In this document: piece after piece, positions 15,349-30,300 of the stretch | Layout of the letters: the number at the start of each line of letters is the position of its first letter | Position numbering within the stretch: the stretch's first letter is position 1 | Source of the DNA: Glandiceps talaboti | Lineage: Eukaryota; Hemichordata; Enteropneusta; Spengelidae | NCBI RefSeq assembly: GCF_964340395.1 | Contig: NC_135559.1 | Span: forward strand, 3,375,001-3,439,000 | Reading direction: 5' to 3' | DNA: 64,000 nucleotides | The notes under the pieces: generated by a model | Seen by the model: only the letters and a program-made list of their open reading frames with translations | The model's database searches: none | What the model was told of the DNA's origin: nothing | Position numbers and translations under genes: made by a program

Positions 15349-18300
15349 CTGCAAGAGAAAAAAATAATGCCAACAGCGTTATAGCACAACTGGTACGATA
15401 TAGGCAATGCAAAATTAAACGCTTTAGAGAGTTAGATTGGTAGGACAAGTTGGTTCATACACACAGACACAATCTTTCCATAAGACAATTCGTTTCTTAT
15501 TGCTATGGGTATGTCCATGGTTGCTATGTACATTTGTGTTCATATCTCCATGTTTGACTACACCTCATTAATATTATCTTACATGTAATAAACACCACTG
15601 GGTTTTTGCTGTTGCTATGGACCTGGTTCGTTTGCTGGGCACATAATGTGTACATTTTTAAAACATTTATCCACTTGCATTACTATTCAACAAATTATCT
15701 TTGCAATATATACCATTTATTAGGCTGTTGCTATGGGCATAGTCTTGTTGCTAGGCATAAATTAAATTATTTTTGAATAATTATGCACTTGCCTATCCAT
15801 CCCTATTATCTTTACAATATACACCATCACTTGACTGTTGCTATGGGTGTGATCTTGTTGCTAGGCATGTGTCCATTTTTTGAATATTTATCCACTTGCC
15901 TATCCATCCCTGTTATCTTTGCTTCACACATCACCATTTGACTGTTGCTATGAGTGTGATCTTGTTGCTAGGTATCCATGCATCCATTATTTGAATGCTT
16001 ATCCACTTGCCTAGCTATCCCTATCGTTATCTTAGCAATATACTTCACAATTCCGACATGGATACTAAATGCATATTGTTGCAATAACTGAGTACTTCTT
16101 GTTGACACAAATACTTACCAACATTAATGGTATTGACACTCTGACCATGATACGCTGTTTCCAAATTTTTAGACATCATCTTAAGTCGTTCAATTTGTTG
16201 TCTAACCACTATATCTGGTTTGGTAGAATCTACAACAACTTCTGGGTTGTCATGTTGGTTGGCTAAACCATCAGCCACAATATCTTCCTTATATCTGTTG
16301 ATGAAACAAATGTCAAGAGTGTATGTTGTGATCCATGGCCACCATTTTGTGTTGTGAACTAAAAAGTTTGCATACATTGTTCTTCTTCAGTAAAATAACA
16401 AGAATGCCAAGTTCTCTCATCATTTCTGAATACTATCTTGATGTGATGAAAACCAGCAACTACAGAATGTGTTACACCAGTTTGTGATTACAGAAGGTAT
16501 ATCCGAGTACTGAAGGTCACGTTACTAGTTTCCGACTTTGACTTCAGCATGTTACACCAATTACTGACTAAAGAAAGTGTTACACCAGTTTTTGAATACA
16601 GAATGTGTTACAACACCGGTTTCTGACTGCAGGTGTTACATACATTTCTGACTGCAGAAGGTGTTACTCAAGTTTGTGCATCTTCTTGTCTATAATGGTC
16701 TACACAAAACACTGGAATACATTTCCATAGACACTTATGATAAAATACCTTTCTTTGTTTTCTCCATTCCAACAATCTTCTTCGTTTGAAACACCAGCAG
16801 CAATATTTTCATCATTACACACAGTGTATGGCAGATTGGACCAAAATTTCTTGGCTAGTTTGATTTTGTTCTTGATGTCGCGTACGAGTCTGTCCAAGCT
16901 GGTACCTGCAGCAGTTGTTGGACGGGGCTGGTTTCCTTTAGGCTGGAGTCTTTTAGGATCAAACTCAAATTCATCTGCAGATCTCTTGCCATACTGTGGG
17001 TTTCCACAACCACTAAAAACCTGGAATGACAAAACAAAACACAAAATATATTTAAAACTATGACAGAAAACTATTTATGACTTTCAATTTTATATTTTTT
17101 CATATTAAAATGTCCACATACTACTTTGTACAATTTATGATGTCATTTTTTTATCTTGTACTGTTTACCTTCAAGCAGTTAGGTGATACTTAAACCCCAA
17201 TGTTTGAATCCCATGGGTTTAGACTAGTGTTATCTTGTCAGTGGCACGCACCATAGAGGTTAAATAGTACTCCTGTACTATCGTACTTCAATTTCAATTG
17301 GCTGATCACAAACTCTGTGTATGACTTCAATTTCAATTGGCTGATCACAAACCCAGTTTGTAACTTCAATTTCAATTGGCTGATCACAAAATCTAATTAT
17401 TCATTAACAGAGAACAGCCACTTTCACCTGTCTTGTGAAAATGCAACCCCCTGATGTTTTACTGCCCTCTAGTGGTGAGATCTTAATAGGCTATGGCATG
17501 ACTCATTCAACATAATGTCTTTCCGCTGAACAACAGTTCAGACTGTGCTAAAGAATAGGGTCAGCAAATCTACCTGCGGCAAGCCATCAAAGCCTAGTAC
17601 AGCAAATCACAGCACAAGCCTTCAATCAGACAAAAGCAATACACTTCTATTCAAAAAATTCTCCTGTCCATTCTAATAGCTCATTAACCCAATTCTTCTA
17701 AACCGTTATCGCTTTTGTCGCGTTCTCCGACAGTAATTTAGCAAATTCAATTTGACCTGTCTGTGTCATTTACTCGCCACTGTTTCAACAATCTGACAGC
17801 TCCGTGATTTTATCACAATTTCTCTTCTCTTACAGATCATTTTACTAATAAATTGTCTGATTTTTTAGCTTTGTCTTTACTGTCTGGCAATAATTATTTC
17901 ATAGTCTCTGTATACTATGATACATCATAGCTACAAATATACCATCTTTCATTCTGTCGATGTGACTTGCATTTTCATCATTCCAAAACATTCATATTGA
18001 AAAAGTGGATGGAATTATAAACATATTCTTGTTCCTGTCATACCTATATAAATGATTCCCTTACTCTTTTCACCTCAAGTGCTGTACTAGCTCACAATCT
18101 AGTCATGTGGGGATTTGCTGTACTAACCTACGAATCTAGTCATGTGGGAATTATTCTCTCACTTTTCCCCTACCACACCTGGTATTTTGCTGTACTAACC
18201 TACAATCTAGTCATGTGGTGATTTGCTGTACTAGCCTACAATCTAGTCATGTGGGGATTATTCTCTCACTTTTCCCTGCCACACCTGGTATTTTGCTGTA

Positions 18301-21300
18301 CTAGTCATGTGGGGATTTGCTGTACCAGCCTACGAATCTAGTCATGTGGGGATTTGTTGTACTAGCCTATGAATCTAGTCATGTGGGGATTATTCTCTCA
18401 CTTTTTCCCTCCACCACACCTGGTATTTTGCTATAACATTCAAACCTGTTCTTAGACTGTAGCATCATTAAAGCGATAGGTTGTTCGCAAAATGCCAGGT
18501 GTGGTAGCACAAAATAGAAAGCTAAATCCGGGCCTTCATGACTGGATTCCAGACTAGAACTGTATCAGATTGAGACAAAATGATTTCCACTAATTCTTCA
18601 CAATTCACAATGAAATATTTTTGTGATTTTGTACATTTTTCACAAATAAAGTTCCAGTTTAGCAACAGGCAGAAAAATTTGTAAAGAAATCTTCAACATT
18701 CAAATTTGTTACTCCCCATTTGCTAATGGCAAATTCAATAAATTTTTGAGTGTACATAATCCTGTAGACTGAAACACAATCTGTACAGGAAATGGACTTC
18801 TTCTAAATAATTTCATTTCTACTTTGACAAATCACCCACCAAGAGAATGTCTGTCTTTGTGAATGCAAGCAATTTCTGACTTCCTCACATTTTTCACAGT
18901 ATGGTAAATTTTACACCTGACTTAGAACATGACATAAATTCAAGATGGCTGTCAATGTCGGCTTTGCCTCAAGAAATCCCATCCGACAAACTCATTCCAG
19001 TAATGCAATCTTTGAGACTTACAGAATATAAATCTGGTCAAATTACAACAACCAACAAATCATCTCTGGATGCACAGACTTGATAGCTATATTCCCAGGG
19101 ACATTTTTGAAGCATGTAATTTACTTCCATGTATTAACCTCCCTGTGACCCTGACATGAGAGGTAGTAATGATCAACTGCAGTATTTTGGGGGGTCACAG
19201 CTAATAGAGCCAGCATTCTATGGTATTCTATTACAAACATTAATGGTGCTAAAACTACAAACAATACATAACAAAGTCCACCATGATGACAGCTCAAATA
19301 CCAGCTACAAATTTCCCCATTTTGAATACAAGTATGGGGTATTAGAGGATGTGTACAGTTGAAACATTCTCTTCAAACTTTATGGCTGCGTTCTATATGC
19401 TTACACTGTTACTAGTTTTGGAACAAAATAAACTTACAATAGATTTACGAGAACAAAATGGGCTAACTATAACCTGAAACAAACAATAAACCATACCACA
19501 TTACCCTATACTATTTGTCTTTCACTTTTTCTTTTTACCCTGATGTGAAGAAATTCATTCATCATTTCTGTACACACAACTGGATAAATTTAATGTCAGA
19601 AGTTAAAAATCAGCAAAATTAAAGCAAAATTAGTCTTCTTCTGTGACAATGTCTTACTATAACAGATCATTTGTATGCATTTGACTAACAGGGAAAAGAC
19701 CGCAAGTTTATTTTTTAGAAAAAAACTGTGTCAGATCTGGACTATTTTTGAGGGTGCAGTTAACCAAACAGTCAAATACAAACTTTCCATGTTGAATTAC
19801 AAAATAATTTAGGGAATTTCTACTACATTCCTGTATATGAACAGATTTGTCACGTTTGGCGTACACTAGATTTGTCACGTTTTGGTGTAGACTAGATTAA
19901 GCAAGTACACATTTTCTGTGTTTAATTTTGGGGGAAATTTTTGAGATTTTTTGAGCAGGTTCAGTCTTGAAGGTAAAAGGATATGTTTGGCTTTTTTTTA
20001 CAGCTGGTATGTTGGCATCGTCAATGTGATATACAAAAGTTTTGCAGCCTGCAACTCTAGCCAGAGGTAGTGGGGCCAGCTTTCAGCCTATGTCAACAAT
20101 AGGTAAAGCTTCATTTCCAATGACAATGGCCGACTACATAGACAGACTTCAAGTAACATCAGATTACCTATTCCTTCAAATCTTGCACCCAACACCACAC
20201 AATGTATCCACATTTAATCATCTACAGCTTGTCACCATCTACGTCCTTAAGGCTTTTCTGAATCCATAGTTACCATGACAACAGATGCATAATCTCTCTC
20301 TTTTGATGAACAGGATTGTCACTATGGTGGTGTTCACAGTTCAAAGCATTCTCCAGTGACAAGCTCTCTCTCTCTCTCACTTTCTCTTAATACATGTCTC
20401 ATATTTGCATATGTCTTGGGGCAATTCCTGCTATTAGTATTGACTCATTCTAGGTGGTACATTTTAGCAGTAAGATGAAACAACATAACTATTGCATGAC
20501 ACATATCATTTCTGGTTGATATATTCTACCAGTGGCAGTACAGTACAACACACCTAAATGACACTCTCACTCATGGTTAATAGATTTACAAGTCGAGTTA
20601 CCACACCACAACTATTACTTGACACTAACTACCATTATTGAGAGTACATTCTTTCCAGACCAGTCCACATAAAACAACTCAACTAACTGATGATGGCATT
20701 TTCTTGTTAAAATCCAATTCCTATCACATCTGACAAACTAGATGTTACCTTTGACCCCTATATATGCCTAGAATTCTATCATTCCCTTTCAAGACAATTG
20801 CCCCCCCCCCCCCCCGCCATGAATCAATGTGAAATATTACCTGAGTTTCTGACTACAACTATCCTAATCATATAGAAAACATGTTTACTTAATTAATTAT
20901 TACAAAATTTATTTTCTTCATTTCCTGTCAAAGTTGACCATATCATTGTTATTTATGAGTGTGTTTACTTTCCTAATAACATTTCAAATGAGAAATTATG
21001 TATTTACCCTAGTTCATAATTTCCAATCATGAGAATAATCAATACATTAAGGGTGACTCTTTTATATAATTTTATGCATCTACAAATTCTAGAACTGCAA
21101 GAATTCGTAGGAGCCAAGTTTGTTATAGTCTTGTGCTATATATATTCCTTCATCAAATCTAAAGATTTTTCTTAACAGGGGTTAGAGGTGATACGCGTAC
21201 GATACGATACCACGTTGGCATCCAGACTACTTTGACACTCTCCGATAGAAAATAGATCTTTTGTGATGAGGTTGTGAAGACAACAGTACTCCATTCTCAA

Positions 21301-24300
21301 GTTCGCAACCACGGTTCCGGAATTCTGATGCATTCTCCCAAGGTTATGAGCATATGATGGAATGCATCAAAATCTATGTAATTTTTACCAGATTTCTCAT
21401 TCTCAGTAACCAAGGTTCTAAAAGGTGAGCAGAAAGACTGCACACTGAATGCTGAAAGTTGATTGTTGCTACAGGATTGACCCCTAGTTCACAGCGACCT
21501 CTCTCAATGCTAGAATTCCCGGTACGATATCTAATACCCCCACCTGGTCCAGGGTGTGTATATTATTTCTGTCATTCCATCCTTCAACTGAGAGCATTCT
21601 AATGTACTATCAACATCAGGTGTGGTCACTTAAAACAGGCATCCATTATAGATCACATACACTACTTCACCCTTTCTCACCACACATTTCACACAAATTC
21701 TTCTTTTTTGTAAATTTTTGTTGATTTTTATTCATATTTTGGAAGCAGTATACTTCAGATTGTTTTTAGACCACTCTTGATGCATTCTTAGCACAATAAA
21801 GATTTGAAATTTGTGTTGAGCCCACCCCATGGGAATCACACAAATTGTGAGAAATGTGGGAACTGTGTTGAAATTAGACACCTCACTAAACAACCACCAA
21901 GAATATACAAATAAATGTGCAATAACAGGGAGACGCTTTTGACATTGACGTCACACACCTTTAAGCTTTTAGTTAGGTTTCATTACATCCCATCAGATTA
22001 ATTCAAAATATACTCTGTTTGGATAAAGCTTTACTTGTGTGACACAGGAACTGAGTCAAAGCAATGGCCTTCTGTAATCTCCTCTTTGTGATTAAACGTT
22101 CCTCTCTTTTCATTATCACTTTTAAGTCTTATTTGTCATTTTTTCACAAAAACAGGCCATCAATCTTTATAAGAAACACAGTCTGAAGAATCTGTATCCA
22201 AAATTAGCATAAAATAAGATAAATTTTTCTTTTTCCCCTAAATTTTGATCAAAAACATTGTGGTGGGAAAATGGGGAGTAGTGAAAGGATTACGGAAGAC
22301 AGAATCTTTGTTGTAAAGGTCAGAAGATTCGTTTCAAGGCTGTTCCCTCCCACCTCCGTACTTCTTGAAGGACAAACATCATTGATCATTCCATCCGACA
22401 CATTTTCACTGAATGTACCGCTTTGTAGTCTTAACCTTGTCATCTTCAAAATAAACAGTATCCAAACTCTGAAGAAGTGTTTTCTTTTTCAATTGAAGGT
22501 TGAAACTCACAATTTAAGGCTAAAATCTTACAGCTCATCCCAAACACATTGATGCTGAAGTTGAAGAAAGGTGAAAGGTCAAACATGTGTACATACAATA
22601 TATCTGTAAACCTATAGCAACACTTTTGAACAACTTTTCCTTAGACAATATTTAATTAATTGGTTGACACAACTTTCTGCGTGCTAATCATGAACACATT
22701 TTGTACTCGGTTTATCAAATACCAGGTGAACACAACATTGTTGGAAGACGAGCACACCGGCCATTGCCAAAGAGATGAACTCAAAATATTTTAGCTGTTT
22801 AATAAAATGCCCCCCCCCCCCCATTTCAAGACTTTTATATTTCAATATTTTTGCATAAGTTTCTGATAAAAATAGTGGCAATAATCTCAACCAAAACCAA
22901 AACCAAAACTTGCTCAAGACAAAAAAAATTATGTTTCATTTCATCTTGTACCATAGAATGAACAGGATTTCCTAGGTTTCCCTCATGAAAGTAAAATTGT
23001 TGGCACGTGGCTTGAGACACATTTCACGTCATCTGAGATAAATAGGTACACAGTCATTATTTTATCTTTCAATGTTTAACAGGAAGCATTTTAAATTACT
23101 ACATCTTTAATCTTTTGTTTTACAACTGACTCTAATTAACTTTAATTACTGATGATCTTAGCTGAACTTTAGACATATTGTCTTTCCTGTTTTATACTAC
23201 CTTTGGATCCTGTTAAAAGCCATTTGTGGAAAGTCACCACGCAAAGCCAAAATGTCAATTCCTATTACATGTTGAAACAAGAGAATAGTGAGTTACTCAC
23301 ACAAATCTGTTATTAGCTTTTAGTAGTCACCTTTTGTCATTTATTTGCTTAATCTGACCTACACAATGTTAGCACACTATACCACCTAAAATTCAACTAG
23401 TCTTGTCTACTTTCTTTTAAACTGGTTTGTCTGTTACATTAATATTTTATTATTATATTTTGTATTATTTTGTGCATTTCTTAGGACTACTTGTTATGAA
23501 CAGAGATACTAACATTTTGTGAAAAAATCCCCCACTTTTAGAATTTTCAGTCTGTTTTGATGGAAATTCATAGATAAATATCTTTCACATTTCATCCCAC
23601 TAAATGACCTTAAAAATCATGAAAAATTTACCAAAAAACATGAATTTGTGTGTGTTACGTACAATTTAGAAACTGTATCAACATTGACAAGCAGTCATCA
23701 TGGCAAAATAAAATTTGCACAACTGCACTGGGTACAACGCTTCCTAAAAAAATGTTGTCTGCTCTCCTCTCTGGCATAACACAAATAATAATTTAAACAT
23801 TTCATGAAGTTAAGAAACCAAACTCATCTTTTAGTTTCAGTAGTTTTCATTTTCAGATAACAGATCATACTAATCAACTGAAGTAGGTAGTAATCAAGTT
23901 GAAGTTTTTTCATTCAATTTTGAGACTGTTAAGAAGCTGTCTAACATACTATTAAGTTCCACTTACAAAGACGTTCTACGCAATGTTCCTATCTAATTAA
24001 CGGTCAATAGCTGTCCATTGTGTTCATCAACAGACCTAATCAACATAAACAACAATAAAACAGTTGACACAAACACATCCAGCATCATTATCCTATCAAT
24101 ATACCCTCGGCCACACATTCCCTATGAGTTGCATTCAAAGTACATTGTCAGTTTCTTATTTGGACCAAAACATATTTGAGCCATGGATGTGAACAGTGTG
24201 AACACAACAGAATGTATAATGTGATGGATTGTTAGGACGTGACTACATAATGAGATTGTCGTCCACTTCTTGGTGCCGATTCAGCACTCGTTGACAGTTG

Positions 24301-27300
24301 ACATAGCGGTCAAACTCCCAACAAACAAGTCAGCGTTTGTATATCCACTACACAACCTTGCTAACGATGCACTGTACACGCTGACAGATTATAATGGACC
24401 ACAAAGTTACTCCCGACACAAAAGTTACCTCTTCACAAAGCCTTTTCAAAATGCCCTCCCTTTTCACAAAAGTGATATTTAGCAACCAGTGTAAGTCACG
24501 AATACTTCATGTATTGGTTTGAAAACACACAAGTCAAGTGTTAATCCGCTGGTCTGACTTGTTTCTCTTCAAAAATGTAGAATTATTTGACCTTTGATGG
24601 CTCTACATTGTATATTCTTTATACAGTCAAACCCTTCTGTGTTGGCATCAACTCAAATCAAATATGAGAATCCTGACAGAAGTAGGGTAGGTTATTCTTT
24701 GGCCATTTTCCGAAACTCTACTCTTCAAAAAATATCTACACTTCCACAACAGACTTTGGTTGTGTGTAATGATGTTAATAATTACACTATTCTTTCTGAC
24801 AATGGTGCACACAACTGATTTGATCATAACATTCCTAGTGATTTTTGCACTATGTTGTGATGCAATGTTTGATCTAAAACTTTCCACAGATCATCTACAA
24901 CAGTTTGAGGTCGAGGGTCAACTGAGGAGGACAATGGCCGGTACTTTTTTTTTTGCTCTGATTTGTTAAAATATCACTTTTGACTTCTAATTTTTGAAAA
25001 TACCTTAGCTTTTTTGTTAATTCATGAAAATATGCATCAAACATATTAAAGGAATTTTCAGAAATGGTCAAATTTATGAGAGTTGTTGATTCTTTAGTGG
25101 GTTTCTTACATGAAACATACCAGCATCTACATCACTTTCAACACTTAGTATAGTTCTACTTCCATAGCCTATCAATAGGACATGCAACAATATAAATTTT
25201 ACCACTTTTTCAAGACTGTATTACATTAAAAGTACATATAAAGTACATATACACTTTTACATAGTACCATTTTCAAGAGTCTAAAGTGCAAACAACACAG
25301 ATTTTATCATATTTAGTCACTTTCTTGAACAGAATTTGAATACTTTCAGAGAAAACACTGTCGTAAATGATATTAATGTAAACACACTATTTTGGTGCTG
25401 TTTATATCTCAGTCTTTAAAGCAAATAGTGCACGGATGAAAAACTCTGACACCGGAGAATATAGTCAACTATTTCACAACCTTTGGTGAGAATTCGCTTA
25501 CTTTGTTTCAATTCTCTTGAAACAGTTGAACTGTCAGGGGACATGGCTTTCAAATACCATGTTGTTGTTGAAATAATCCGTCCGTGCAAGCTTTTCCCTG
25601 CTAAAAGCGCTTTGTTGGGATGTAGAAATTAGTGCTGCAAATACTCCATGGAATTTCTTCACTCAGACCTTTTTATTTACAAATGAACAATGCCACGACT
25701 AATTACATTAGCATACCAATAAGGGGCTCATGTAACTCATTATATATGCATGAAGTAGCCATTAACAACTTTATGTAAATATATGCAAATATATGTAAAT
25801 TTGGGGACAGTATCACTTTCTCTCCTCTGCAAGGTATTTTTTGGTAATTAATTCCTGTGATATTTGGTTTATAGCCAAATGTGTGTCACACTTCTGAAAA
25901 ATTAATGGGTATGTCAGACTGACTGTGTGTGGGCACGAAAGATTAGTAAACCCAGGTCAGAGGTCACATTATGGATGATCTTGGTCACCTGTTACATCCT
26001 GGAGAATCGTATAAAATAAACGTAAAGACTTGCAGTAAACCTTTTCAACTTTCAAATATACAATCTAAAATGAGTCCTAATTTTTTACTTTGATGTAACA
26101 TCTGGGGGAGAGAGAGCCACTCAAACAAACGGTCTTAGAATAAATATTTTAACAAGGTGAAAGCAGCATGCTGTCGACTAAACATCACTAAATCTGTTCA
26201 CTAAATTTCTTAAATTGGTTTCTTTCTGTGACCTATGACGATAACAGTGTAAAGTACTCACTGTATTTACAATTCAAAGCTAGTTGTTTACATAATCACA
26301 AAAATAGAACTTGTGTGAACTCATTGAGTGACGACTACTGCCTTGCACAGTATTAACGCTAGTTTGTATTTATACTTCGACTTTTTGCGTCTCTAGATTT
26401 CAGGACTAAAATGGCTACCTGTATTAAGAAAATGATTTCAAACATACCACACATTTTACGCATAATGTATGAGTGGTTTCTTGTATGTTGAATTTTCTCT
26501 AAACTATGGGTTTTTTGCAGAACTGGGGTAAATTTACCAGCATTCTTAAGTCATGTTACCAAGACTCCTCACCACTGCCTATTTCTCTATAGTAACGTGG
26601 TTTTTTTTGTAAAACCGAGGTAATTTTTAGAGTTCACAAGTCATATCTTATCAAGTTTTCCTACCACAATTCAGCCTGTCTATTGGCTGAAATTGTGAAT
26701 TTTCTTATGGATATAGAGAAAGAATGTAGTAGAGTCACAACATTTAGTCAGACAATCAAACCACTCTGCAGGAAACTGAATTTTATCAGGTTTTCTATCC
26801 CAGAGACTTGGTTATCTGATTTGATAATGTGATTCCCCAGTATACTGTCGAGCCAGATGAACAAGTAAGTCAATACGCTACAGATTTTCCCTTTTTGTTA
26901 CTGGAGTTCACAAAGACTGAACTACGCAACCAAAATGTTAGGGTTTGTTTAATGAGAGGATTATGAAAACCTGATGTTGTATTTCAAATGACAAATATAG
27001 ATTTATTTGAAATTTGTGTCTACCTAGTCTGTCTATGTTGTTGGAACTGTGACTACATTAATGATTGTTCCATCTACCAGAAGTAGACTAAGGATTAACG
27101 TCAGTGTCTACTATCAGTTTCTTGTCAGTTAGCAAAAAACCTGTATTCTTGAAATTTCTAAAACTCCTTGAATTGGTTGATGTCTATTTTAGTTTGATTA
27201 TAAATATATTGATACAAAGTGGACAAAGCATTTTAGATCCAAAATAAACCCGCCCCAGACTAAAACAAATTTTTGTAAAAATGTTAAACTAGATTGCTTG

Positions 27301-30300
27301 ATGATGACAGGAATGACGTCTTTCGCATTACAGGGAAGACAACTAGAATTTGTACATTTTCAACAATTCTTTGAAATTTGTCAAAGATTTCACTATTTTC
27401 AAGAAATTTTTAAAAATTTGAATTACCAACTTGAAATATAACTGTAAATTTTGAAAATGGTCATGCAATCTACTCCTGACCTTTGACTTAACAACTTGTC
27501 TATCACCATGTAACTAATTACAGTGGTCATGTAAGCACATTCCTGAATGGCTCCACAGATGGCAAATATCAGTTGACACCCCTGCCTCCACCAATCAATG
27601 CTTATTTTCTTGAGGCTCTAAGGTACATTATGTGATGATATGAGGTAAACAATCTAATATGAGTAAAGTCATTCACCCTTCACTTATGACTAAACATTGT
27701 TCTTTTTATCACAGTCTCACTTTTCGATATAAAATTGAAAATTTTCTATTCATTTTTTTAGAATAATGGACTGCGAATAACAAATTTCTTTCCACATTTT
27801 ATTGCAATGGTTTAAATCTGCACTGTTCCACAGTTCCATATTCTAAGTGCAGACAACATTTTCACAAACTCTGAAATCTGGATATGGTAGAGGTCAGGGG
27901 TAAAAGGTCACCAACATCCCTTTTTATATCGTACGATAGAAGTACATGAATTTTAATAACCAACTCAATGAATGTGTAATTTGTATTCTCACTATCTTAT
28001 ATGGCTGGGTGGATGGCGTCAACACTTCTCTATCTAGTCTGTCTATTATTATCGTGGTCTTGTTTGTAAATTGTATTATGCCCTCAAAATAAAGACTGTT
28101 ATCTGCCGACAGTGATTACAACATTCCAACAAATTGTTTCCAGTCTACAACAACTTGATTTAGTTGTCACTCACTCAATCTCATCAAAATTTTGGCACCT
28201 ACGATTGTCTGACTAAATCTAAAATTTCACCATCACTTCTAAATTTCCCTCCGTAAGCACATGATTTTGACATAATTATCTGACTAAAAAGTATTCAATA
28301 TTGTAATAATTCGCAATTACTCGCAATTACAAAATTTGTGCCCATTTATTGAGACGGTATTTTATGTTGCTGTATTTGATGAGATTTGCATACAAATTTT
28401 CTGGTGTCTCCATTTCGCTATAAATCTGTATCAACACATACTTGAATACAGATTATAGTCTAGCCTTCCAGCACAATCACATTTTAAATTTTATCAACAC
28501 AATCATAATTATCGTTTTAAGTGCCTTTATTTTGTATTTCAAAACTCCTATTCTTTATCTTGGATTTAAGGACATTATCCTCAGACTAGGTTGTGTGTCC
28601 CCAGCCAAGTCTGTCTGTCTGTCTGTCTTGTCTCCCTCTGTTCATATCTTTAATCGTATATGTTCTACTGATAGCAGAAGGAACTAGAGCCAGATATTGA
28701 TTTACAAATTTACGTTTGTAGACTCTCTTGGGAGATGTACACACCCAGCAGTGATGTCAGCCTTGAGAATATTTCCCCTAATAAACCATGCCCCATCTTC
28801 TTTATTCATTCTGTCTGAATTTCTACACTTCATTTTAATCAGATTCGTTGGTGTTTATCTAACTCCATCTAACTACAGGCATCAATCACCTACACCACAG
28901 TCACAGACTAATTGGATTCCCACAATGCAGTACACAGGTGCATTATGGGTACATTTTCATTATACGTGAATGAGGTACAAATCTTTAGAATCTAGGCAAT
29001 TGAAAAAAAAAGGTATTTCACAGTTGTACTTTCATAAATTAATGATTTTTACCCCAGAAGACTTGGTTTTTACAAAATTTTCTGATCCAAAATAGTTCAT
29101 TTTTTTAAAAAACTTTTGGAAAAAACCTAATATCTACAAAAATTACTATATCACCCCTTTCTACATATAAACATTTGAATCAAATGAATGCAATATGTCA
29201 ACGACATGTTTTGAAAATTTATAAAAATATCAAATAATTGGTGAAGGGAACATTGAGTGCTAGTACATCCTATTTTATACAAAGGTGCGTAATTACATTC
29301 AGCAGATGAATGCAATTTGACCTTGCATATTTTATTTTCGTTGAGATTTTTAAGCTGTAATTATTTGCTGACTTGGGTTGAGAAAACAAGAAACCAAAGC
29401 AAATTTGTACGACAATATCATTTCTAATAAATTGTGTGAAAAAAAATGAGTTAATTTAGTCTTGAATCAACAGTTTTACTGTTATTATGATGGTATAAGC
29501 TAACATTAGTGACCTGTATTAAAACAGAGTTCTATTGGAATCAATGATGATATTTTTACAGTGAAGGGTGTCAACAATCTTCGTAAAAGTTAATGTTAAC
29601 TTTTTGTCGATCGAAACATAATTTCACTATTGAGAGTCTATGACGATGTTATTACATAGCAAGAAATGTATTGTAGACAACCTGGTGAATGTAAACGTCA
29701 AGTTTGTGTCTGTTGAACCATCAATCTCAAGTTGACAGTCCACAGCAATGGGTGTCGACATTCTTGGTAAAACTGTTGAAAAATCATAACTCATTTGTAC
29801 AATTGGTTTGTACAAGGATAAAATAAAAACCATACCATCTGTGTTACTGAATAAATCAAGTCACTTGAATATTTTTTTTCCATTTTTTCTTCCTTTTTAA
29901 TGAGACTATTTAATACGGCAGGTAAACACAGTAAGAACATAATTACAAAACACAGAGAGAAAGAGAGAGCTTGCTTTAAATTTTGTTTTATGGGGCTATA
30001 TATTAAGTGTAAGTATGACATGAGAGCAACGCAGCTGTGGTTGTATGACACTTCTTGCATGTAAAAACTCAACTCATTATATTCTACTTTTGCAACAAAT
30101 AATTACTCTCAGTTGGTTGTCCAACAAAACTCTATGCAATTTGATGCACATTTGCCACAAAGCGAGGATTTCTCTTGACAATAGAAACCCCAAATACTAG
30201 TAAATGAAAACTGGTAGAAATCTGGTCCCAACAGATGATATGTTTTCACACAAGTTTTGACAGCTCAGTATACTTTAGTTTTAAATCATACTTACACATG

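Noticed and set aside
22271-22552. 93-codon plus-strand frame in the glypican intron
   Set aside because: No homology recognised and no conserved motif; open by chance in a 14-kb intron.
24270-24482. 70-codon plus-strand frame with slightly higher CpG
   Set aside because: Looked protein-like at first, but has no recognised domain and no splice or Kozak support.
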